Source: Calonectria ilicicola (Eukaryota > Ascomycota > Sordariomycetes > Hypocreales > Nectriaceae). From it: 64,000 nt of DNA. The DNA lies in contig CP085829.1 of the NCBI GenBank assembly GCA_020809705.1, positions 248,001 to 312,000 on the forward strand. The letters run 5' to 3'. Positions 31,076 through 41,601 of this stretch are shown piece after piece. The notes beneath the pieces were generated by a model. The model searched no databases. It saw nothing but the letters and a program-made list of their open reading frames with translations, and was not told the origin of the DNA. The translations under genes and the position numbers were made by a program. Position 1 is the first letter of the stretch; every line of letters begins with the position of its first letter.

Positions 31076-31463
31076 TAGATTCTTAATCTGTGCGAACAAA
31101 GCGAGTCATTTAGAATAGACATCTGATTAGCAACTACATACCCAGAGCATATCAATGCGAACCATGCAATTTTATCCTTGTTTCCCACCGTTAGGCAAAT
31201 GGCAAAAGGGCGCGCAACATGGTCGTACATTCGCCTAAAGTGGAGAAATAGCCGCCGTGGTTGGATCGTCTAAAAATATTTCTGATCCCAGTTCTGTCAT
31301 TGGCGCCCTTACGCTTACAAAACTAGCGAAGGAATGGTAGGTGGTTAATTGCGACCACGCCATATTTAAGCATGCTGTCTGTCTCATGAAGCCCGTCATT
31401 TGTGTTAACCAGCCTCATTCCCAACACCAACACTGAAACAAACACCTTCAAACTGCAATAGTT
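31076..31463. other. Spacer between MARVEL-like and GNAT genes
   Basis: Holds the 3' UTR of the membrane-protein gene and the promoter of the acetyltransferase gene. A CATATTTAAGC element at about 31351 may be the TATA region. No gene is visible. Confidence 0.45.
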
Positions 31464-32024
31464 ATGGCACACCTAAATCTCCAATTTCGCATCGCAACCC
31501 AAGAAGATGCACCGCATCTTCAGCAGCTTGTACAAGCCGCCTTTCGCGCTGAAGATAGCAGAAAAAACTGGACGGCAGATATGGCTCTTGGAGCCTCCTT
31601 CACCATTAGCGTTGACACCATAATGGAGAGAATTACCAATCCAGATGGCGGAATGCTGATTGCCGAGAATGACAACAACCTGGTTGCATGCATCGGAATT
31701 TGGAAGCGCAATGAGGACCTTGCCCGCCTTTCTCTACTAGCGGTTGACCAGCGCTACCAGCAAGGCGGCCTGGGCCGCAAGGTGCTGGCATACGCAGAGG
31801 ATTACTGCCATCGCACTTGGGGCATTGGGAGATGCGGACTGAACGCGTTGTCGTCTCGCAACGAGCTGATTTCGTGGTATTCCCGCTGCGGCTATCAGAA
31901 GACAGGCGAGGTATCATCACTTCCGCTCGAGAGGAGCGAGTCTGCCGGTTTGGAGGAAACACTGTACTTTGTTGAATTGGAGAAGCTTCTGAAGCCCGTG
32001 CCCACCGTCGTTGGAACTGCGTAG
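31464..32024 (+). CDS. GNAT-family N-acetyltransferase (186 aa)
   Basis: Single-exon gene with start MAHLNLQFRIATQEDAPHLQQLV, typical of GNAT strand beta-1 and helix alpha-1. The acetyl-CoA pyrophosphate-binding loop is visible as LLAVDQRYQQGGLGRKVLAYAE (about residues 91-112), with the Q/RxxGxG/A signature as QQGGLG. The beta-5/alpha-4 region is LNALSSRNELISWYSRCGYQKTGE (about 128-151). The size fits a stand-alone GNAT. It would transfer acetyl from acetyl-CoA to an amine; the substrate cannot be told from sequence. Nothing in the neighbourhood points to a specific pathway. Confidence 0.85.
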   Translation: MAHLNLQFRIATQEDAPHLQQLVQAAFRAEDSRKNWTADMALGASFTISVDTIMERITNPDGGMLIAENDNNLVACIGIWKRNEDLARLSLLAVDQRYQQGGLGRKVLAYAEDYCHRTWGIGRCGLNALSSRNELISWYSRCGYQKTGEVSSLPLERSESAGLEETLYFVELEKLLKPVPTVVGTA

Positions 32025-32616
32025 AAGCAATGACGCAATTACGTCGACAACCATGATGCTACATGTGCTAACCTGGTAGTGGCTAATATTCTGTCAATGT
32101 TTCTTCATAGTTGGATAAATAGAAATTCAATTTCCTCTTCTTTAATTTCTGGAACACGGCAATAATATGATGGTTTTATTTCTCGATTCTGTTTTTGTGT
32201 GTGCCGACGGTTCGACAGATCAACATGTGGTGTGGTGTAGTATGAAGAAGTCGATGGTTGCGTTTGAGTTTCATCATAGGGTGCTAAATTGCAGCGCAGT
32301 GCGTTACGTCAAATGCACATAATCAACACAACCAGAAACTCCACCAAGTCTTTGAAGAGCCACTGGAGGTTGGCAGGGCAGCAAAGCGTGGCAACACGCA
32401 AATAAATCACATGGACAGACGCTAAAGCTGCAGTGCACATCTCAGCCAATACAAGTAGCGTGTGTGTATTGGCGTGGCTATTTGAGGCTGAGGCCGGGGC
32501 TGAGGCTGACTGTCAAGAGACATCTATGGTAACACGTAACCCCGCCTCCAGCGCAGACTGCTCGCTTTTTCTCTCACGTTTATGCTGCCGAGCCAGTTTA
32601 AAGAGACCCTTCCGAG
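32025..32616. other. Intergenic region upstream of kinase-ankyrin gene
   Basis: Nothing gene-like is visible. It contains GT/TG-rich stretches near 32190-32240 and short GGCTGAGGC repeats near 32480-32505. Confidence 0.45.
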
Positions 32617-34538
32617 ATGGACGACGAGTTATCAGATCTTCTCCAATATTACAAGCTGGCGACACGGTTTGACAATGGTCTGACTGTACATATCCTCGAT
32701 GACCCTGATGCACCGCCGTCTTCTCCGCAACGGCTAGAATATTGGAAAAAAATACGGACCCTTGGGGAGAGCCCTCATGCGCGAGTAGTCTTGCAAGAAT
32801 GTACGAGTAGTGATCATGACCATGCCCAGCGCGCCGTGAAGATGATTAGGCTTCGGCATGACACCAGATGCCGATACAAGCGAGAGCTGGAGGCTCTTGT
32901 CAAATTCTCTCACAACAAGGTTCGATTCTCATCCTTATAATTCACTTGCATACTACAGCCACATAGTATGACAGCTGCTGACCCAACTTGCCCGAGTAGT
33001 CTTCCAAGTACTTCGTAAAGATGCTGGGATGGTATGCATCATCTCATACATTATACATTGCTCTGCCATATTTCCCCACCGGAGATTTGCAACGCTATAT
33101 TCGCCAAGGCAACCAAATTCTTGAAGATGATTGTAGCCAAATCATTAGTCAAGTGTTACGAGGCTTATCTGCCATGCACAAGGAGTCGTTTGCCCATAGG
33201 GATATAAAACCTCAGGTATGTAGATGACAAAATGGTACCAACATTATTCCGTACAAGAGCCATCTGACTTGTATCTTAAGAACATTCTTATTCATCAAAG
33301 CCCGCCGATAGCTTCATGGTGGGTGAAACTTGCAGACTTTGGTCTTAGTAAGAGCACAAACATGATCACACGTGGGAGCTCGAGAGATATTGGCACTACA
33401 CACTATATGGCACCTGAGCTATTCCGTGTCCAGAAGACGAATACCGACTATAGAATGGCAGATCTATGGGCTTTGGGTATAACCACCTTTTTCCTGTTTA
33501 CAAAAAGTCTTCCATTTCAGGACATAAATTCTATTATCGAGTTCTCTAAAGATCCGGATGGATTATTTCCTCATGATTCTTTGGATAAATGCAAAACTAG
33601 TCAGAAGGCGCAGGCGTTCATTCGTGGATTAATAAAACCACAGCCTGGAGAGAGACTAGATTCAGACACAGCCATGCGCCATGCGTGGATCCATTCTCAG
33701 TTACCAGAGATAGCAACGATGCCAGATATATCAAACGAGTACGTGCACCAAATAATCATTTGGGATGAGAGCTGATGATGTTAGATCTTCGGAAGTATCT
33801 TCCAGAAGGAGTTCCTTCGATTTTGAAAATGAAAAACAACCTGAAGTTTTAGACCTGACTTCGCCATCGCATTCAAAACTATGGTCTCAGCAGACGAGTA
33901 ATAGTATCAGGGCAACCCTAAAGTCTAACAATCTGGATTTAGTTGGGGAATCAACCACAGAATTGCCCAACTATGCAAACGACCCTCTTATGCAGAGTGT
34001 CAATAGTTATCTGAGTCTAAATAACGGAATCGACCTTACGATACCCGATAGCGACGGCCATAAACTTTTCATCTTAGCCGTATACAGTGGGCACGAAGCT
34101 GCAGTGAAACTTTTAATTGAAAAGGGCGCTGATATTGAGACCACCGATGAATTCAATAGAACTCCGTTTTATATTGCTATTGTGTATAGCCATATCGATG
34201 TGGCAAGTCTGTTGATCGAGAAAGGGGTAAATCCCAGGTCGACGGGATATGCTAATTTGCTTTTCTATACTGTAAGACAAGGCAATAACCCTATGGTAAA
34301 GCTGTTGATTGAGAAAGGTGTGAATATTGAAGGGAAGAAGAGCGCCATGACGCCCCTTTGTTGGGCCATAGAAAGTGGGATGTCACACACGGCAAGGTTG
34401 CTGGTTCGAATAGGTGCGAATGTCAACGGAGCGGGCGGCCAAACATCGCCCCTCATGCTTGCTGCGAAGAAATGTGGCTGGAGTAGCGAAATAGCGCGGT
34501 TGCTACGATCTAAAGGCGCTAAACTTGGAGGCAGCTGA
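32617..34538 (+). CDS. Serine/threonine protein kinase fused to ankyrin repeats (about 576 aa)
   Basis: Four exons: 32617-32919, 33000-33215, 33281-33738 and 33785-34538 (1,731 nt, phases consistent). The acceptor of exon 2 could also be at 33009, dropping three residues. The kinase domain carries the ATP-binding lysine in RAVKMIRL, the catalytic loop HRDIKPQN (about 167), DFG as LADFGLSKS (about 190), and the activation-segment end TTHYMAPELF (about 216), followed by DLWALGITTFFLFTKSLPF. All residues needed for activity are present, though the glycine-rich loop is weak (RTLGESPHARVVL). After a linker, residues about 410-575 contain four to five ankyrin repeats (GHEAAVKLLIEKGADIETTDEFNRTPFYIA and others). 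Kinase-plus-ankyrin fusions are known but uncommon in fungi. The protein is probably cytosolic, with the repeats choosing a partner or substrate (inference). Confidence 0.82.
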
Positions 34539-35246
34539 TTATTTACCAACCGGTTTTCGGCTACAGAATGGTTGTTCAGCTCATGTACTCATGTGGTAAG
34601 GAGGCAATGTAACGATCAGCACCGGTACATGTCAACGAAGGCGCCTACATTGCCTCATCTTGATGTGGGTCTTAAACTGTTTTGACGGCAGGAAAAGACA
34701 CACCGCGAAGACTGTGCCTTAAGGAGCTGTTGTGTTGTGTGGCCTCTTATCTGTTGCGTTCTTCCTGTGGCTGGCAAAGGCCGCAACTAGCACAGGGTAA
34801 TTGATAGCAATCATGGTGAAAATGACATCATAGATGAATTGGCCGAATGCCTTTTAATAAGAATATCAACTCCAATTATTCAATTTGGCTATGGTTGGTG
34901 GGTTGGGCTGATAGCTCAAATAACGGTTCTAAAGGTAATTATGATCGTTGTGTGTGTGAAAGTTGCTTGTTGCTTGCTAAAAATGACTCTAAGGACGAAT
35001 TTATCCTCGGTCCTCAACTAACTATTGGGTAGGCCGAACGCACTTGCCCAGATGTCTGTGGCAGCAGTCAAACTGTCACTTTATGCTGGTGTACCCCATT
35101 GACCCCTCATTCCACGTTGAACCCACTGGTCATCTAATTCAGTCCGACTTGCATTCTGCCGTATCAACCAGATTCCTATACCATTTTCCAATCCGCTCGC
35201 AAAATTTGATCGATTTTTCTGTATGAACCTTTTTCTCAAAAGCCTC
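34539..35246. other. Intergenic region
   Basis: About 700 bp with no recognisable gene. Two short overlapping frames near 34840-35030 have no motifs. Confidence 0.45.
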
Positions 35247-36063
35247 ATGGAGATGCCACGAGATACCGATGGTCTTGAGGTGGATAGCAACGAGATCCAA
35301 GCTATGGCGTCACAAAAAGCCCAGCAGACACCTGATTCTGCTTTAGGATACCAATACTATCGCGCTGCTAATCGAGACAAACCGCAACAGAACTCTCAAA
35401 TTCCGTTTGGAATGAGGGTTTGGACATTCATTCTTCTCATAGTGGCTATCACTGCAATTATTCTTGGTGGGAGTGTGGGGGGAGCACTTGGCGCAAAGCT
35501 ACATAGTGTGCAGTAAGCCGTCGCTGATTCTATTCTTCAAATTATACCCGATACTGACTATAAATGATGCTAAAAATCATAACACTGCGCTTTCTCAGAA
35601 TGCATCAAACACGACAAACACGACGTCAGACTTAAGCGAAGACGAACCTTATACGCCGACACCAGCGAAGAGTGTTGGGAATGTGACTCTAGATTGCCCC
35701 GGGGACCAAACACAATCTAAGACGTGCACTGGAAGATATCACCAGCAGTTTAAATGGTATTGTGAAGCCAACGCCCTGACTGGCGAGATAGATGTTGATG
35801 GGAACGGAATCGTCAATCGTATAATCATTATCGCCTACACCATCAAGGACTGCATGTCCGTATGTATCGAAATGACTCATGAGTCCGCAAATCAGGAGCA
35901 TAATATGACATGTAAAAGCATTGTGTTTTCACCGATGATGTCTCGATCTGTCAATGATGTAGGCGGTAATTGTTGGTTGAAGAGTGGTGCAAAAAAGGTT
36001 GGCGCAGACTTGTGGTCTGGTGCTTACGGCTTGGCATATGGAGAATTTGATCCACCAGCTTGA
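35247..36063 (+). CDS. Single-pass membrane protein with Cys- and Asn-rich outer domain (about 241 aa)
   Basis: Two exons, modelled as 35247-35507 and 35599-36063. The donor choice (AGT|GTGCAG) is weak, but it is the one found that joins the frames in phase. The start may be the ATG at 35247 (MEMPRDTDGLEV) or eight codons upstream at 35223. The N-terminal 65 residues are polar and presumably cytosolic, then one helix follows (VWTFILLIVAITAIILGGSVGGALGA). The outer domain has several N-glycosylation sequons (NAS, NTT, NVT, NMT) and about eight cysteines, including CPGDQTQSKTCTG and DCMSVCIEM, that could pair as disulfides. This is a common layout of fungal hypothetical surface proteins. I do not recognise a functional family. 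Confidence 0.6.
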
Positions 36064-36558
36064 GGACAAGGAAGCGGTGAAGATGTTGCACTAAGTGATG
36101 CAATGTATTTCATGGTTGGCCACCAGTTCTGGAAAAGTAACCGTCCAAGCGATTAGGTGCTAAGATAAACAGCATGGATTGCTTACTTACTGCAGGCGCT
36201 GAGTTTATGCAGAGCATTGACGACAAGATAGCAATAGATGGGCTTCTGTCACTCTTAGGTCTAGCCAATATCTATTACCCCTCTTGCAGCCTTTCCTCTT
36301 ACGCTTCCTGCGGCACAATCGGGGCTAATTTGCGCACTGCGGTTCCTGTGCGAGCTAAATTATGCTTTTGTTGTTTGTCCGTTCACCAGAATACCGGAAC
36401 GCTAGCCTTGTTAGGTTAGCTTGCATCAGTGAGGATCCTAGCTCGCACATCACGAACGACTTGGTTAGATGATTAGGCGGGATTGACGCAATAACAAGAC
36501 GAGCAAAAACCTCTCACATTCCTAATCCTTATGCATATCGTGTTGGGGCCTAAGCTAA
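36064..36558. other. Convergent 3' spacer
   Basis: Lies between the 3' ends of the membrane-protein gene and the DJ-1/PfpI gene. One short plus-strand frame (36174-36419) has no supporting feature. Confidence 0.45.
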
Positions 36559-37340
36559 CTACTTTTGAGCCTTTTGAATGACCTCCACCAATGTTTCGCC
36601 AATAACAGTCGCACTGGGCGGGTTCTGCCCCGTAATCAGTTTCCCATCTCGCCCACTGACAACAACCTTGATGCCAAAGAGTTCGGGAGCCTTGGTATAC
36701 AGACCGCCATGCTTCTTGAGTTCGTCCTCCAACAAAAAGGGCATGGCGTCGGTGAATTGATATGCATCCTCCTCTGCGTTGGAAAAGCCAGTCACCTCAT
36801 TTCCCTTGACGAGGTACTCGCCATTTGACAGCTTTACGTTAACTAGTGCGGCTGGTCCGTGACAAACAGCGGAGACGACCTTGCCTGATTCGTAAAATTC
36901 GCGAACAAGAGCGTGGGAGGTGGTGTCAACCGCAAGGTCGAACATGGCTAGGGTTAGTTGGTCAGTCAATCTGCCGATACTAGTGCGTGCTCGCACGAGC
37001 GGAGAGGGATCTTACGACCATGTCCACCAACAAAAAAGATACCGGAAAATTCTGAAGTCTTGCCGAGAAAACTTGAGAGCTTCTCAGTATTCTTCCACAG
37101 ATGCTGCTTCTCCCTAAGGAAGTCTTGGCATGCCTCATCATTTTTGGCATCTTCGATGGAATAAGGATCAACTGGGGCCTCACCTCCCTTTGGAGAGGCA
37201 ATGACGAGGTCTACATGAGGAGCAAGAGCATTGTACGGATGCACAAACTCGGGTAGATACCAGCCAGTCTTGGCGTTATCTCGCGTAGGGAGGATGTCTT
37301 GAGACGTAAGGACAACAAGGAGCTTGGCGCGAGAAGACAT
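36559..37340 (-). CDS. DJ-1/PfpI (HSP31-like) family protein (237 aa)
   Basis: Two exons, 37340-37016 and 36947-36559 (714 nt). The intron has a GTAAGA donor, a CTAAC branch site and a CTAG acceptor, and restores the family block GGHGPMFDL. The catalytic elbow carries the nucleophilic cysteine in SAVCHGPAAL. The N-terminal strand is AKLLVVLTS, and SPKGGEAPVDP is typical of the HSP31 branch. The expected glutamate precedes the GGHG block region. Members are glutathione-independent glyoxalases (methylglyoxal to lactate) and stress chaperones in the cytosol. The length and motifs are complete. The gene is divergently arranged with the EthD gene across a 426-bp promoter. Confidence 0.88.
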
Positions 37341-37766
37341 AATTGATAGGATGATATGTGGAATGAATGAGACTTAATGATGTCAAAAACGATTATATCA
37401 AATATCAGAACATGTTGACGTTTAAATATGCCTGCGGCTGATGGCCTGAGTGCTTTTTGCCATAATCACACACCATCATTCGAGTTAGTTTCGGTCCTTT
37501 TCCGACAACCCAAACTCTAATCGTCACCGCCAGAAAGAGAATCGCATAAGCATTTCTTTAACACCGAAGGAACTTAGGAGCACAGCCTTAACTCCGAAAG
37601 TTCTTTGACACTTTTAGAAGACTGGACGCAGCTTGCATGCCCTTAAATAGCCAGTCATCTCCTTCCAGAGGAATTTTTCTTGACTCATCAGCTTTTACAT
37701 TTTACATTGATATTCACATAAATCACCAATTATCTACCAACGAGCTTTTTAGTCCCCCAAATCAAT
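37341..37766. promoter_or_regulatory. Shared divergent promoter (DJ-1/PfpI and EthD genes)
   Basis: This 426-bp region separates two divergent start codons, so the genes may be co-regulated. A TTTAAATATG element at about 37423 faces the DJ-1 gene and a CTTAAATAG element at about 37644 faces the EthD gene. No specific operator was recognised. Confidence 0.45.
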
Positions 37767-38084
37767 ATGGCTGTCACCGTCACCGTTCTTTTCCCCAATG
37801 AGGCTGATGCCAAATACGACTTCGACTACTACGTCAACACGCACATGCCCCTAATCCAAAATCTCTGGGGAAAATATGGCGTGAAGAACTGGACCGCAAC
37901 CAAATTTTCTGCTGGTCCCGATGGCTCGGCTCCTCAATATGCATTTTCATCAACTGTTGTCTGGGAGAGCCATGACCAAATCAAGACTGCCTTTGCTGGA
38001 CCCGAAGTTGGCCAGATTATGGGAGACGTGGCCAACTTTTCCAACAAACAAGGCGTCTTCCTGTATGGAGATGTCTCGCCTTAG
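37767..38084 (+). CDS. EthD-domain protein (105 aa)
   Basis: Small single-exon gene. The dimeric alpha/beta-barrel EthD signature is clear: [35 protein letters not shown] near the N-terminus, with the conserved YY...HMPL block at about residues 24-32, then [19 protein letters not shown] and FLYGDVSP. EthD proteins support ether degradation in bacteria. In fungi, related small proteins occur in detoxification or as tailoring proteins in polyketide pathways. Without a polyketide synthase nearby no pathway role is assigned. The length is normal for the family. Confidence 0.88.
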   Translation: MAVTVTVLFPNEADAKYDFDYYVNTHMPLIQNLWGKYGVKNWTATKFSAGPDGSAPQYAFSSTVVWESHDQIKTAFAGPEVGQIMGDVANFSNKQGVFLYGDVSP

Positions 38085-38529
38085 AAGGAGGATCTTAGTA
38101 TCAACAATACCACTGAGTTAAATAAGTGGGATGGACTGTGGGACGAGCTTTGAGAAATACAATCGATTTGTGAGCTCTTGTCAATCGGGATGACAAAGCT
38201 CACAGGGACTTCTCTCTATCATATAGGCTACTAAGACCTCTCATATTTGCTCTGAATTGAGATTCCTTCATGTCGAAGCCAATAGAACAATGCAAAACAC
38301 TCTGGGGAAACCCTTTTATTTATGGGAATTAGACTGAATTGATGGTTGACAGGTAAAAGATTACAGTGTCTCAATGAATTGAGACTTGATCTTGGCACCT
38401 CTAAGACTGTGATCGAGACCAAATTTCAAGAAAGCTTGTTGAATGTTTGTGATGAATGCGTTTTTGATTGACGACTGCAAAATAGTTTGAGGAATTATTT
38501 AATAAAAAAATGAGAATAAAGAGACCCCT
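38085..38529. other. Convergent 3' spacer
   Basis: Contains the 3' UTRs of the EthD gene and of the GNAT-like gene on the opposite strand. No gene is seen. Confidence 0.45.
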
Positions 38530-39624
38530 TCAATCCAGTTGATGATAGACCCATATGTTTGGCTCAACATACATGGCCCTTCCTTCGTGAACATATACCT
38601 TGAGGGGAACCAAGCCTCCAGGCAAAGATACTTGATGATACGATCTTTTAAGCCCGGTAGCGTCATCAGTCTCCCACATCTTAACACCCTTTGAAATAAA
38701 GTCAAACTCAATCCCAGTCCACCTTGTCCACTCATCAAGACTACCTTCGACTACCATGCTGGAGGTTGCTACCTTTGCGATCTTGCCACCAACCCTGACG
38801 TGTTTTCGCAACCAGGGGTCAAATGGCAAGATTGACTTTGGGCGGGTCGAGTGCTCCCTGAGCAGGGTCGCCATGGTCTCTTGCATATTGTCGGATGAGC
38901 TGAGCCGCAGCGGGTCAATGGCTTGAAGAACGGCTGGCTTGAGTGATCTTTGAGTCCAACCCATGTACTCCTCCATTGGGACGAATGGATAAGAAGATTT
39001 TTGAGTGGGTCTGAGAGGCACAACAACAATTCGTAGGCCTTCCTGTTGAGCCATGTGTTTCATCTGGCCTATCATGCGCTCTGCGAGCCCCATCCGGCGC
39101 CGGTCTGCACGGACAGTCACAGAGAGAGCACAGAGGGCGTTTGGGGCCATGGGACCCATCGTCTGATCTTGGGCTTGTTCCCGCTTTTGCTCTTGTGTCA
39201 TGAGAGGGGGTGATGGCCAGGGCCATGTCGATGCTTCCTCCACATGAGAGGCCATGTACTGCCGGATGCCGCGCGCAACCAACGTGTCCCAGCCGCCATC
39301 GGGGAGACTCTGCAGGACGTGTGGCTGCGTGGCAAGGCCCTCATTTGGGTTGGCTCCATCTAGTTCTTTCCAGAAGAAGGGAATGGAGCGACAGCATGCA
39401 ACTAATTCTTCCTCTCCCGTGCTAGACTGCTCTAAAATAACAGACTGGAACTTTCGAAGGCCTTGAAAGTCGCAGATGCGCTCTGAGAAGCATTTTTGCG
39501 TTAGGTCCTGGTCCAAAAAGTAGGGCCATGCTGCGTTCAAAGGGTGGTCGGGATCGGCCAAGAGATTCCAGAGAGCTGGCCTGGCTTCTGCGGTGACGAG
39601 CTCACGGGTAATTGTTGGAGCCAT
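38530..39624 (-). CDS. GNAT-like acyltransferase-domain protein (364 aa)
   Basis: Single-exon gene starting MAPTITRELVTAEARPALWNLL. The middle part has the GNAT acetyl-CoA-binding pattern: LCALSVTVRADRRRMGLAERMIGQMKHMAQ (about residues 162-192, R/QxxGxA loop as RRMGLA), preceded by a beta strand and followed by LRIVVVPLRPTQK. The N-terminal 150 and C-terminal 130 residues are not recognisable beyond generic fungal features (DPWLRKHVRVGGKI, PGGLVPLKVYVHEGRAMYVEPNIWVYHQ). At twice the usual GNAT length it may be a two-lobed member. The gene lies about 2 kb from the P450 of the NRPS locus and could acylate an intermediate. This is inference from proximity only. Confidence 0.65.
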   Translation of the reverse strand: MAPTITRELVTAEARPALWNLLADPDHPLNAAWPYFLDQDLTQKCFSERICDFQGLRKFQSVILEQSSTGEEELVACCRSIPFFWKELDGANPNEGLATQPHVLQSLPDGGWDTLVARGIRQYMASHVEEASTWPWPSPPLMTQEQKREQAQDQTMGPMAPNALCALSVTVRADRRRMGLAERMIGQMKHMAQQEGLRIVVVPLRPTQKSSYPFVPMEEYMGWTQRSLKPAVLQAIDPLRLSSSDNMQETMATLLREHSTRPKSILPFDPWLRKHVRVGGKIAKVATSSMVVEGSLDEWTRWTGIEFDFISKGVKMWETDDATGLKRSYHQVSLPGGLVPLKVYVHEGRAMYVEPNIWVYHQLD

Positions 39625-41601
39625 GGCTGAGTGTTGTTATCACAAAGTTGATGAGCGAATGGAAGCTTGAACGTGGCCTGGTTAATATCAGAAGCTCCGG
39701 TAGGCGGCGCAAGTTTTGTGGAGAATGTGTTGTCTGTCTCTCCCAGAATCTCAATCAAATCTCAGGGTTGCTGAATAAGTGACATGTGTAAAGTAATAAA
39801 TTGCCTCAATCAGAAACTGCAGGGAAGCAATTACTGTGTTAGTTCATATTGTTTCACAGGAGACTCTACCCTGTAATGAAATATCACATCGAATGGAGAT
39901 AAAATGAAGATCTTAAATGGTATAAACAAATCTCTAGAGTCTTAGAATTCTCATGCAACCCTATATAGATTACGAGTCTTTTCCCGGTATATATTAGAAC
40001 TGTATTGCTACATTATTTGTTTAAACTGTATGCCAAATTTAATAGGAATGTTGTGTTATGAAGCTTTTAATGTGATGTAAAGTGAGATAAAGTGAACACC
40101 TTATTTCAAAATTATTAAATTAATAAATATCCTTTTAACAGAATAGGTCATTGTTAACAATAACTAACTATGGAATCCAGAAACCATGATTAGAGTACAC
40201 CTGGGGTAAGACTGGCGTCTCTACGGGTTTCCCGTGGGTTGGAATGATTCAACCGTGTCATTTGTCTCGAAGGAGGAAGAAAAAGAACTCTAGCTTTAAG
40301 CCACGGGTGCAATAGTTGCCGATTTGAGACTATTGTTGCTTGCATGAAGCCGTCGGTACACCCTTGCAAGTGAGTGACTACGACAGCAACACGATAATTT
40401 GCCAGCCACCTGACACGGGCCATTCCCGAATGATTGGATCAGAATGGGTAACGTAGCTTGATGGATTGAGCCGTGAGACAGCCGAACATGGCTGGGATAC
40501 TTGGCAGTATGTCGTGTTTCGGAGTTCTGTTGTTGGGGTAAAAGCAAGTCCGCCTGGCAGATCGTTGACCCTGGAAGTGGACACACCTGCTCCAATGCAG
40601 GGTTACTGCATCGGTGAGAACTGCAATTAAGCTAGTAGTGCTTACTTACGTTCTGCAACACCTGTTTGTTGTCAACATGCCTATTTCTGTCACTGAGCTT
40701 CAGTGGAGTATGTTGCAGTGAGACTCGGTGTGGATTTGTGGATAGTGGCTTTTGAAAGCGCGTATTTATTTCATGACTTACATCCAGTAGTTTGGAAGCC
40801 CGTGCGGTCTCATGTTTAGGCTATTTGCTGATGTCAGGTTTCGGCGGGGCCGCGTCTTGGTTCCCTTGTCTTGGTGATGAGATTTTGACGAGTAATTAAT
40901 TGGGATGAGCTGTTCAGAAACGCCATCTCAAAGCTGGTCTGAGACATACTGACGCCACATAAATCCAAGAATAAGAGCGTAGCAAGCTCGTAAAAATACG
41001 AACTACAAGAACGCTTGATTTTACGTAACGGTATTGCCAAGGTCTACTTGTCAGACTCTATGTCCGAGTTCATATGCATGACATTGCGAAAATGGACTGC
41101 CAAGACCGCACGTCACTCATGATCGCCAGTTTTTGTATGTGCGAAATTCAAGGGTTATTAGGCATTTTGGAAAACCGTAACGTAATAAGTGCTCTCTCTC
41201 AGCACATTGACATCACTGGTGCAGCTTTAAGAAGCAAGGACAGACGGCATGGTAAGACAAAGTTTTCCGTCTGAGTACGAGGCTCACTGAGATTGGCGAG
41301 CTGAAGTGAATCCCTGGCGACCTGCGGCACTTGTGGCACACTTGTGCAATGATTGAAGCGAGACACAGCACTAAAGGAAAAAAGGACAAGCCTGAGTGAG
41401 TAACAATAGTACGAGTTCCACAGGCACAGCTCGTAGCGTGTGGGGATGGCGATCTAGGGGGCCGTGCCGTCTAACTAGCGCTAATGCTTGCATAACTAGG
41501 GTGTCCTGTCTCTGATCTGGTGAGATCGGAATGGAATTGCCGCACCGATCCGTCTTGTTTCCTCTTCCCCAATGTATGCAAGGTTGGAGCTCGGGTCTCC
41601 C
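39625..41601. other. 2-kb intergenic region, partly AT-rich
   Basis: No gene is supported. The stretch 39780-40190 is AT-rich, and the remainder has short overlapping frames on both strands with no motifs. It separates the GNAT-like gene from the NRPS/P450 pair and may mark the left boundary of that locus. Confidence 0.45.
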
